Assembly (NCBI GenBank): GCA_009837685.1
Contig: VXTA01000049.1
Location: forward strand, 1 to 5,151
DNA: 5,151 nt
Source: Chloroflexota bacterium
GTDB taxonomy: Bacteria > Chloroflexota > Dehalococcoidia > Lucifugimonadales > Lucifugimonadaceae
Direction of reading: 5' to 3'
The notes beneath the pieces were generated by a model. The model saw only the letters and a list, made by a program, of their open reading frames with translations. It searched no databases and was not told where the DNA came from. Positions 1-5,151 of this stretch are shown piece after piece. How positions within the stretch are numbered: the first letter of the stretch is position 1; each line of letters opens with the position of its first letter. Position numbers and translations under genes: made by a program.

Positions 1-1071
1 CCAGGTCGCGTTAACTGGCTGCGGCGCACTAATTCTCAGTCCTTCAAGCGAATCACCAAGTGGACGGCCATCTCGCCCTTCATCTTCACTCGTTGGTTCG
101 GATCTACAAATGTGCCCGCAAGCTACAGCGTCTCCGCATGGAGCGGGTTGCTGAACCGCCACGAGTTGGATTGGGATGCCGGTCTGTTAGATGCCATAGG
201 GCTAGAACCGTCGAATCTACCGCGGCTAGCGCCGTATTCGGAGGGGCAGAGCGGTCTTTGTCCGATCTACTCGATGCGATGGCCGCAACTTTCAGATGTG
301 CCGTTTTACTTGGCGGTCGGCGATGGAGCAGCCGTCAACATCGGTTCAGGATGCACCGACCGACGGAACATCGCCCTCACCGTTGGGACAACAGCGGCGA
401 TGCGTTTAGTCGTCGATCACCCGGACAATGAACCACCGCCGGTAGTGCCAAAGGGATTGTGGGGTTACATATTGCGGGGCGATCGGTCGCTGTTAGGCGG
501 AGCTTTCAGCGAGGGCGGAAATGTCGTTGAATGGGCGTTGAACAGTCTCAAACTTCCACCTCTGGACCGTCTTAACGATTCGTTGACCGACACAGTTCCA
601 GATGCCCACGGGTTGACAGTCCTGCCATTTATAGCCGGTGAGCGCGCGGTTGGTTGGTCTACGAATGCCAGCGGGGTCGTCAATGGAGTCCGCGTCTCGA
701 CGTCCGGATTGGATATCTTGCAGGCGTTGATGGAGTCGGTAGCGTATCGATTTTCTCTAGTCGCCGATCTGCTACGAGACGAAATGGACGATGACCGAGT
801 TTTCATCGCGGGCGGAGGAGCGATGACGAATTCGCCATGGTGGCTGCAAACGATGGCCGACGTATTGCAGGGTGAAGTCCACGTACCAGCCGAAGAGCAG
901 GCGACAAGTCGAGGAGCAGCGATCCTAGCGCTCAACGCTCTCGGCGTCTGGGACGGCTTGGACGACGTGATGCCGGAGATCGCTTCGGTGTATCAACCTA
1001 GGGATGAGTATCGTGAGACGTATCGTGGGGCTGTGGAACAGCAGGCGGAGTTGTATGAGCGGGTTGTTTGA
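1..1071 (+). CDS. FGGY-family carbohydrate kinase, gluconokinase-like (5' end outside window)
   Basis: The frame is open from the first base of the window to the TGA at 1069-1071, giving about 356 residues of a family that is usually near 500, so roughly the first 140 residues are missing. A GTG at 112 is in frame, but the upstream codons encode family-like sequence (WLRRTN, then a Trp/Phe-rich stretch before ASYSVSAWSGLLN), so that GTG is not the real start. Visible family landmarks are GDGAAVNIGSG with the presumed catalytic Asp at window residue 108, ALTVGTTAAMR, LLGGAFSEGGNVVEW, LPFIAGERAVGW, and the C-terminal nucleotide-binding GGGAMTNSPWW at residues 271-281 followed by the conserved A/G-rich helix (SRGAAILAL). 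FGGY kinases transfer phosphate from ATP to a sugar or sugar acid in the cytoplasm. The pattern best fits the gluconokinase-type branch, but xylulose or another substrate cannot be excluded, so no gene symbol is given. The stop codon lies inside the left arm of an inverted-repeat element. Confidence 0.9.
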   Translation, partial: PGRVNWLRRTNSQSFKRITKWTAISPFIFTRWFGSTNVPASYSVSAWSGLLNRHELDWDAGLLDAIGLEPSNLPRLAPYSEGQSGLCPIYSMRWPQLSDVPFYLAVGDGAAVNIGSGCTDRRNIALTVGTTAAMRLVVDHPDNEPPPVVPKGLWGYILRGDRSLLGGAFSEGGNVVEWALNSLKLPPLDRLNDSLTDTVPDAHGLTVLPFIAGERAVGWSTNASGVVNGVRVSTSGLDILQALMESVAYRFSLVADLLRDEMDDDRVFIAGGGAMTNSPWWLQTMADVLQGEVHVPAEEQATSRGAAILALNALGVWDGLDDVMPEIASVYQPRDEYRETYRGAVEQQAELYERVV

Positions 1072-1166
1072 ACTGTGATTGCTGTGATTTTTCTGTGATG
1101 AACTGTGATGTTATTAGTGGGAAAATCATGGCAATCATTCCAAAATCACAGCAATCATAGTTCAAA
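1067..1166. repeat. Phased inverted-repeat element (CTGTGAT / ATCAYRG modules) with long hairpin potential
   Basis: The left half holds four exact CTGTGAT heptamers starting at 1073, 1082, 1093 and 1103. The right half holds four ATCA cores in the opposite sense at 1125, 1134, 1145 and 1154, so the units recur every 9 to 11 bases. Bases 1067-1091 pair with 1142-1166 over 25 positions without a break if one G-U pair (1075 with 1158) is allowed. Bases 1095-1099 can pair with 1134-1138 and 1103-1109 with 1125-1131, leaving a loop near 1110-1124. No T-run follows the stem on either strand, so it is not a classic intrinsic terminator, although a hairpin directly after a stop codon could still protect or end the kinase mRNA. 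From memory, it resembles a class of dispersed extragenic repeats with about 10-base periodicity that ends in a GTTTGAAC/GTCTGAAC-like edge, often at gene ends; this recollection could not be checked here. Confidence 0.75.
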
Positions 1167-1185
1167 AAGGGGAGGTATGTTGGTG
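1167..1185 (+). promoter_or_regulatory. Strong Shine-Dalgarno-like sequence with ATG/TTG/GTG starts in a frame other than the lipoprotein's
   Basis: AAGGGGAGGT at 1167-1176 is followed by ATG at 1177, TTG at 1180 and GTG at 1183, all in one frame. The GTG lies 7 bases after GGAGG, an ideal spacing. This frame runs to a stop at 1435-1437 but overlaps the lipoprotein gene, and its product (Arg-rich, no recognisable family) looks like a shadow past about 1325. The lipoprotein frame has a stop at 1268-1270, so this site could serve it only through a frameshift after that point. The site also abuts the right arm of the hairpin element, so folding could affect its access. It may be coincidental, a short leader peptide, or the true start of a frame-disrupted lipoprotein gene. 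Confidence 0.35.
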
Positions 1186-1273
1186 TTCAATCGCGCGGTA
1201 GAGCGTGGATTCGGTCGAGAGCGGTTGTCTAGACTCGTCGTATCGTCTGATCGCGCGCGCCAATCGTTAACTC

Positions 1274-3466
1274 TTGGTAACGGCATTGAAATCGTTAGGT
1301 ACTCTTCCTTCTCGGCTATCCCGGGTGGGTATTTTCTTCATCGCCGTCGCCGCCTTCACCGCCTTAGTGGTAGTAGCGGCGATCGGATTCAGTGCCTGTT
1401 CTTCCGAGGAACCGGAGCCTACAGCCGAGCCGTTTGAAACGCGCACCCCGACGCCGGTGCCTCCAACGCCAGTTCCGACGGATACTCCGGTGCCGCCGAC
1501 CAATACATCAACAGCGACACCAGTTCCTCCGACATCGACACCCAAGACGGAACCAACCGCAACCAACACTCCAGTTCCGCCGACGGCTAGCCCTGTCCCT
1601 CCGACACCGACACCCGAACCTTCAACTCCGACACCCGCCCCGCCAACCGCTACACCCACATCTACTCCGGTACCACCGACACCCACTCCAGTACCGCCTA
1701 CTCCGACAGCTACACCGATACCAGCCGCCTACCGCGTCGATTCTCTCGATTGGGGCGTTCAGGGCCCTGAAGGAGACAAGATAGTCGTCCGATTCACGCT
1801 GAACGTTGTCAACGACGGCGAGGCGAGGCGTGACAGTGATACGCCCGTGTTTGGCATCGTGAACGAGGGAGATCAAACAGAGGTAGCCACAATACCCGCG
1901 TTGAGTGGCGGCGAAAGCACGACATTGCTGTTCGATATCAGATTCGATACCGGACCTCAGCAGTTGAAGTTGCAGGTCGAGGACGCTGTATCTTTGGTCG
2001 CGTTGGATCTGCTCGCATCTGACGTGTCGATCGCTCCGATCTCGTATCAACTGATCTCCGACGGTCTAGTTCTGATAACTGTTGAGTTGGCGAACAACGG
2101 CACTTTGGTCACACGCCCGGTGCAGTTGATCACCTACAACAACGTCGTGGCAACGGTTCAACCGATCGAGCCGGGCGATTCAGAGATGGTCGGTTTCTAC
2201 CTGCCATTGCTGACCGGATCGCATCAGGTCGAGGTGACAGCATCGTCCGACGAACGCGAAGCCAAGCTGTCCAACAACGTGGCAACGTTCGATATCGATG
2301 TCGACTACGTCTCACTGTCACTGCGCGCTGGGTCCGCTCAAGCGCAGGGATTCATTCGTGGCGGAACCGCGAACATATTGATAGATTTCAGCGTCTCGAA
2401 CCTTGGCGTTGCTCCAAGCGGCGACTTCTTAGTCGCGGTCGCATGCCCTGAGATTCCGGACGCGACATGCGTTGGTGAGACGCGCGTTGAATCGCTCGCT
2501 CCAGGCGGAGCTTTTTCCGGTGTGATTGATGCCGTCGTCCCGCAAGGGGTTACCGGTATCGTGCTCTTTGCTGGCGACCTCGAATACGGTTATCGCTGGG
2601 GTGACGCCAATACGATACCGATCACGGTAGACGTGCCGTTGCAGCCGGATATCGACCCGGTTTTCGCATCTGAGGCTGAGCTGGTCGGCTACTACTCCAA
2701 CGGCGATGCCGCGATCAATGTGACCACATCGTTGCGAAACGACGGCGCAGAGCCGATTCCAGGCGACTACCTGATCGCGATCACGTGTTTCAAAGACGAG
2801 GAAGTTGTGTCCACCTGCGGGGATGTCCTGACCCTCGAACTGACCGACGGATACGGGCCCGTAAGTGGATCGGTCATGCTGCGCTCGCCGTCTGGCGAGA
2901 TTAACTTGGATCTCGACGGCGGTGAGATTGTCGATGTCAACAAAACAATCGCAGACGAAATAGAGGTCTCGATCCCAGAGCGGATCGTGGGCATCGACCG
3001 AGGTCTCTGGCGTTGCTTCTCGGATACAACCGCGAGCGACGAATTCCCGCGCGGCAGTTGTAGCGGCCGCGACGGCGACGTGGTCAGCAAGTGGTCGCAG
3101 GATGAACCCGTTACGATCTGGATCAACGGACTGTCAGCGTACTCGGAGCAGTTCCAAGACACTTTGCAGGAACTGGCGCCGCAGATGAACTTCACGTATC
3201 AACTGGTGCCGGATGCGCGTCGAGCAGACATCGAAGTGTATGTCGGGATAACTGAGGAAGACGCGCGAGTGCTCGGATTCGGAAGATGCGACGGTTTCTG
3301 GGGTTGCACAGACTACGAGACCGACGAGAATGGCGAGGTTGTCGCCGGCGAGATCGTGATCTTCGAGATCAACGACGCCGGTCTCCGACAACTCGGGCTG
3401 ATAAATGAATCGATCCGGTACGCGATGTTGCACAGCATGATGCAGGTCATGGTGCCTTTGGGCTAA
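1274..3466 (+). CDS. Surface lipoprotein: Thr/Pro linker, four CARDB-like domains, N-terminal part of a degenerate metzincin/DUF2927-like domain
   Basis: The product is 730 residues from a TTG start. An in-frame stop at 1268 rules out anything longer; TTG at 1286 is also possible, while GTG at 1325 would remove the basic n-region. No good ribosome site precedes any of these. Residues 1-42 form a lipoprotein signal: Lys6, Arg14 and Arg17, a hydrophobic run at about 18-39, and a lipobox-like FSAC with Cys42. Residues 45-152 are a Thr/Pro-rich linker that would hold the rest away from the membrane. About four beta-sandwich repeats of CARDB type follow, at roughly 153-249, 250-344, 345-456 and 464-570, with recurring V-x-N-x-G strands. 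Cysteines come in close pairs (391/399, 505/515, 581/596, 672/678), as expected for disulfides outside the cytoplasm. From about 575 a metalloprotease-like domain begins (VTIWI, then ADIEVYVG) and reaches LHSMMQ at 719-724, where an active-site helix is expected, then stops six residues later. The domain appears to continue in frame after the TAA. The role is probably binding or adhesion. Confidence 0.8.
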   Translation: MVTALKSLGTLPSRLSRVGIFFIAVAAFTALVVVAAIGFSACSSEEPEPTAEPFETRTPTPVPPTPVPTDTPVPPTNTSTATPVPPTSTPKTEPTATNTPVPPTASPVPPTPTPEPSTPTPAPPTATPTSTPVPPTPTPVPPTPTATPIPAAYRVDSLDWGVQGPEGDKIVVRFTLNVVNDGEARRDSDTPVFGIVNEGDQTEVATIPALSGGESTTLLFDIRFDTGPQQLKLQVEDAVSLVALDLLASDVSIAPISYQLISDGLVLITVELANNGTLVTRPVQLITYNNVVATVQPIEPGDSEMVGFYLPLLTGSHQVEVTASSDEREAKLSNNVATFDIDVDYVSLSLRAGSAQAQGFIRGGTANILIDFSVSNLGVAPSGDFLVAVACPEIPDATCVGETRVESLAPGGAFSGVIDAVVPQGVTGIVLFAGDLEYGYRWGDANTIPITVDVPLQPDIDPVFASEAELVGYYSNGDAAINVTTSLRNDGAEPIPGDYLIAITCFKDEEVVSTCGDVLTLELTDGYGPVSGSVMLRSPSGEINLDLDGGEIVDVNKTIADEIEVSIPERIVGIDRGLWRCFSDTTASDEFPRGSCSGRDGDVVSKWSQDEPVTIWINGLSAYSEQFQDTLQELAPQMNFTYQLVPDARRADIEVYVGITEEDARVLGFGRCDGFWGCTDYETDENGEVVAGEIVIFEINDAGLRQLGLINESIRYAMLHSMMQVMVPLG
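1445..1723 (+). repeat. Degenerate Thr/Pro linker-coding repeat (TPVPPT units)
   Basis: Within the lipoprotein, residues 58-150 carry seven PVPPT motifs and one PAPPT, separated by short Thr/Pro/Ser stretches. The units are conserved at protein level, but the third codon positions vary, so this is an old or selected linker rather than a fresh DNA slippage tract. Such linkers follow the lipidated cysteine or the signal peptide in many Chloroflexota surface proteins and act as stiff extended stalks, possibly glycosylated on Thr. The complementary strand of this stretch reads as a Gly/Val-rich open frame, which is an artefact. Confidence 0.85.
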
Positions 3467-3472
3467 CGGGTT

Positions 3473-4297
3473 GTGCCATTCATCGGGATGAGTATCGACA
3501 CCGGATTACGCTTCCCAACGATGAGCGCGTCCGACCGCGAAATCGTAAGGATATTGACAAGTCCGCTAGTTGAAACGGGCGACACCACCGCGGACATCGA
3601 GAGCTTGGTCATCTTCTCCGACGAAGTATTGGATATCCAAGAGCCGGCACCTCCGACCAATATCGACATAATCGAGAACGCGCGCTTGAAATTGCATGAT
3701 GAAGGATCGGTGCTGTACAACATGCGCGGCGAGTGGTCTGGTGGTACATGTATCGACCGCTTCGGACCGTCGCAAGTAACGGTTTCCGAGTTCAGCTCGC
3801 ATCGCGGTCTCAGGTACCGACTCACAGATGCATCGGAGCGTTTCTACGCCTTCTGGCGATCAGAGGACGGCCGAGCAGAGTATTGGGATGGCGGCACCCG
3901 GACATGGCGACGCTTCTCGGTTTCGGACGAGCAGGAACTGATCAGCGAAACGGCGTGGAGCCCGCAATTCTCGGATCCCATGGCATTGCTGGTTTCGGTC
4001 CTCTGGTTCGGAGAAGAATCTTTGACCGAGGCCGCCCGCGACGATGAAGGAATCGAATTCCGCATTGACCGCGTCCGAGGCCACGTGGCACCCGAATGGA
4101 CTGACGAAGCGATAATCTCGGCAACATTCAAGATCGACCCCACTAACTACGAAATCATCAACTTCAATATGACTTGGCAGTTCGACGTACGCGGACTCAC
4201 CTGCGACCAATACGACATCGAAGCCAACCTCATCGAATACGGCGCGAGCCTAGTCATACCCTCAGAAATCCGCAACCGCTCCCGCGTCGTCGAATAA
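3473..4297 (+). CDS. C-terminal part of the split protein: end of metalloprotease-like domain plus possible LolA/LppX-like domain
   Basis: The frame gives 274 residues from GTG at 3473, or 269 from ATG at 3488. Neither start has a Shine-Dalgarno sequence, and the product lacks a signal peptide although its relatives should be extracytoplasmic. Residues 5-37 look like the last part of a matrixin- or DUF2927-type domain (GMSID, then SASDREIVRILTSPLVETG). Residues 38-63 are a linker with Pro-Pro. Residues 64-274 form a separate region rich in aromatic beta-strands, starting with a helix-like stretch and VLYNMRGEW, continuing through YRLTDASERFYAFW and YWDGGTRTWRRFS, a SDPMALL segment, and late strands ending near CDQYDIEANLIEYG. 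The order and the strand/Trp pattern recall lipoprotein-carrier folds (LolA, LppX/LprG), but the match is structural guesswork. Two cysteines (93 and 244) could form a disulfide. It most likely functioned fused to the upstream lipoprotein; whether it is translated now is uncertain. Confidence 0.6.
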   Translation: MPFIGMSIDTGLRFPTMSASDREIVRILTSPLVETGDTTADIESLVIFSDEVLDIQEPAPPTNIDIIENARLKLHDEGSVLYNMRGEWSGGTCIDRFGPSQVTVSEFSSHRGLRYRLTDASERFYAFWRSEDGRAEYWDGGTRTWRRFSVSDEQELISETAWSPQFSDPMALLVSVLWFGEESLTEAARDDEGIEFRIDRVRGHVAPEWTDEAIISATFKIDPTNYEIINFNMTWQFDVRGLTCDQYDIEANLIEYGASLVIPSEIRNRSRVVE

Positions 4298-4367
4298 CAT
4301 CGACCGATAGTTGGCCTGATGCTCCAAGCAGCTGCCCTCCGGTCCTTTCGTAAGTCTCCGAATTAGC
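4298..4367. other. 70-bp intergenic spacer, nothing convincing in it
   Basis: The spacer separates the split gene from the secreted CARDB-like gene. GACCG at 4302-4306 can pair with CGGTC at 4340-4344, but the stem is only five pairs with a loop of more than 30 bases and no T-run, so it is not called a terminator. No confident -35/-10 pair and no clear Shine-Dalgarno sequence was found before the ATG at 4368. Confidence 0.5.
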
Positions 4368-5151
4368 ATGAACCGTATGCGGATACGGATCATTGCACCA
4401 GCTATCGTCGCGCTTCTCGTTTCATTTGGCGTCGTCGCGACGGCATCCGCTCAGCAACCGCAACCGTTGCTCCGCGTTGCAAGTGTCGAAGTGAGTGAAG
4501 TAGGGCAGACGCAATCGGCAGTGAAGTTCGAGGCGCTGATTGAGATCGAAAACGCTGGCGAAACCGATTTTGATGGGATCGCCAGAGTCGATTACCAAGT
4601 CGATAGTGGAGAACCGAGTCTCGTCTATATCGTGAACGAACTTGCCGTTGAGGAGGACGTTCGGTTCCAGTTCAAATTCGAGTTGGCGCCGGGCCAAAGG
4701 CGCCTCGATATCTTGATCGGCGACACCGTGCACACGACCGATATCCGCGTCACTGGATCGGATCTGGATTTGGCAATTACCGAACAGAGAGTGAAGCGCG
4801 GCGCAATAGTTGAACTCGATTACAAGATCGAAAACATCGGCGATCGAGACGCCGATACGGTCAATTTGCTCGGGCGATGGGAGAATCTCGAGGACGGCAG
4901 TACTGGAGATGTCGATTTCGGATTGCTGTCCGACACGCTCGCAGGTGGTGACAGCGATGTCGGCTCTGTCCAATTCAACGTCGTTCCAGGATCGTACCGG
5001 TTCCATCTCACCGCCAGCACTCCAACGGTGGAGTACGGCTTCGATAACAACAGCGAAACGACTGACTATGACGTTGAGTTCGTCGATCTGAAGTTGGAAC
5101 TGGCATCGACAGAGGCCATAAGGTGGCACGCCCCAGAGAGCGGCTCGAGAC
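4368..5151 (+). CDS. Secreted CARDB-domain protein, paralogue of the upstream lipoprotein's N-terminal domains (3' end outside window)
   Basis: From ATG at 4368 the frame is open to the window edge, giving 261 residues so far; ATG at 4377 is an alternative start. Residues 1-28 are a typical Sec signal peptide with Arg3, Arg5 and Arg7, a hydrophobic core, and a signal peptidase I site ASA before Gln29. No lipobox cysteine is present, so unlike the neighbour it should be released or anchored by a part not seen here. A CARDB-like beta-sandwich spans about 33-131 (ALIEIENAGETDFDG), a second spans about 132-239 (LDYKIENIGDRDADTVNL), and a third begins near 240. The end of domain 2, with DNNSETTDYDVEFVDLKLEL, parallels SNNVATFDIDVDYVSLSL in the lipoprotein, and the boundary between domains 1 and 2 is also alike, so the two genes probably arose by duplication. 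The role is not known; such domains usually serve adhesion or as spacers at the cell surface. An antisense open frame overlaps it but lacks support. Confidence 0.85.
   Translation, partial: MNRMRIRIIAPAIVALLVSFGVVATASAQQPQPLLRVASVEVSEVGQTQSAVKFEALIEIENAGETDFDGIARVDYQVDSGEPSLVYIVNELAVEEDVRFQFKFELAPGQRRLDILIGDTVHTTDIRVTGSDLDLAITEQRVKRGAIVELDYKIENIGDRDADTVNLLGRWENLEDGSTGDVDFGLLSDTLAGGDSDVGSVQFNVVPGSYRFHLTASTPTVEYGFDNNSETTDYDVEFVDLKLELASTEAIRWHAPESGSR

Larger units (their letters stand above)
1274..4297 (+). pseudogene. Proposed single ancestral gene split by an in-frame TAA at 3464-3466
   Basis: The two open frames on either side of the TAA share one reading frame and are separated only by the stop and two sense codons (CGG GTT). 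Reading through gives about 1007 residues with no other stop. The upstream frame ends just after LHSMMQVMVPLG, which sits where a metalloprotease active-site helix would be. The downstream frame opens with GMSIDTGLRFP, then MSASDREIVRILTSPLVETG, which is the type of segment (Met-turn-like Ser/Met/Asp, then LSxxDxxIxxLLYxPLxxPG) that follows that helix in matrixin- and DUF2927-like proteins. The stop therefore cuts through one domain. A C-to-T change in CAA (Gln) would create it. The downstream piece has no signal peptide and no ribosome site. Alternatives are a sequencing error, stop readthrough, or two translationally coupled genes. Confidence 0.6.

Noticed and set aside
112..114. GTG as the start of the kinase
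   Set aside because: The frame is open and family-like from base 1, so this is an internal valine in a gene truncated by the window.
465..935. Minus-strand open frame of 156 codons within the kinase gene
   Set aside because: The + strand frame carries FGGY kinase motifs throughout; the antisense product has none.
1067..1166. Rho-independent terminator for the kinase
   Set aside because: The stem is AT-rich, about 25 pairs with a large inner region, and no T-run follows it on either strand. A dispersed repeat or structured RNA fits better.
1067..1166. CRISPR array or replication iterons
   Set aside because: The units are 7 bases long with 2-4 base gaps and no unique spacers, and the second half is inverted. 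No replication gene is nearby.
1105..1437. Frame-1 open frame starting at an ATG inside the hairpin element
   Set aside because: The part before 1167 lies in the repeat and the part after about 1325 overlaps the convincing lipoprotein signal peptide in another frame. Only the ribosome-site question at 1167-1185 was kept.
1267..1686. Minus-strand open frame with a Gly/Val-rich repeat product
   Set aside because: It is the reverse complement of the Thr/Pro linker: codons for Pro and Thr read backwards as Gly and Val. No independent support.
4302..4344. Terminator hairpin between the split gene and the last gene
   Set aside because: Only five base pairs with a very long loop and no T-run.
4422..5129. 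A 235-codon open frame on the minus strand opposite the last gene
   Set aside because: The + strand here encodes a clean signal peptide followed by recognisable beta-sandwich repeats. The antisense product has no recognisable motif, so it is a shadow of the + strand gene.

Overview
The window looks like a piece of a bacterial chromosome of moderate GC content. Two things suggest, without proving, an uncultivated Chloroflexota (SAR202/Dehalococcoidia-like): a lipoprotein with a long Thr/Pro linker built on TPVPPT units followed by repeated CARDB-like beta-sandwich domains, and an adjacent gluconokinase-type FGGY sugar kinase. No rRNA, tRNA, CRISPR array, transposase or phage gene was seen. All supported genes lie on the + strand.

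Layout. (1) 1-1071: the C-terminal about 356 residues of an FGGY-family carbohydrate kinase; its start lies upstream of the window. (2) 1067-1166: a roughly 100-nt element of phased CTGTGAT / ATCAYRG modules in opposite orientation. It can fold into a long hairpin and it supplies the kinase stop codon. (3) 1167-1273: a short spacer with a strong Shine-Dalgarno-like sequence that does not lead into the frame of the next recognisable protein. (4) 1274-3466: a predicted lipoprotein with a signal peptide, a Pro/Thr linker, about four CARDB-like domains with paired cysteines, and the first part of a metzincin- or DUF2927-like domain whose zinc motif is degenerate. (5) 3473-4297: an open frame in the same reading frame, separated from (4) only by one TAA and two codons. 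It begins with what looks like the missing end of the metalloprotease-like domain and continues into a possible LolA/LppX-like domain. I read (4) and (5) as one gene of about 1007 codons broken by a nonsense codon (or a sequencing error, or readthrough). (6) 4298-4367: a 70-bp spacer with no convincing signal. (7) 4368-5151 and beyond: a secreted protein with a Sec signal peptide and at least two CARDB-like domains. It resembles the N-terminal domains of (4), so it is probably a paralogue; it runs off the window.

The kinase is an intracellular sugar-acid or sugar phosphorylation enzyme with no evident link to the downstream genes. Those downstream genes form a cell-surface cluster, probably for binding or adhesion, and the metalloprotease-like part is probably not catalytic. 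The best candidates for unusual biology are the in-frame stop through a conserved domain and the phased-repeat hairpin at the kinase stop codon.
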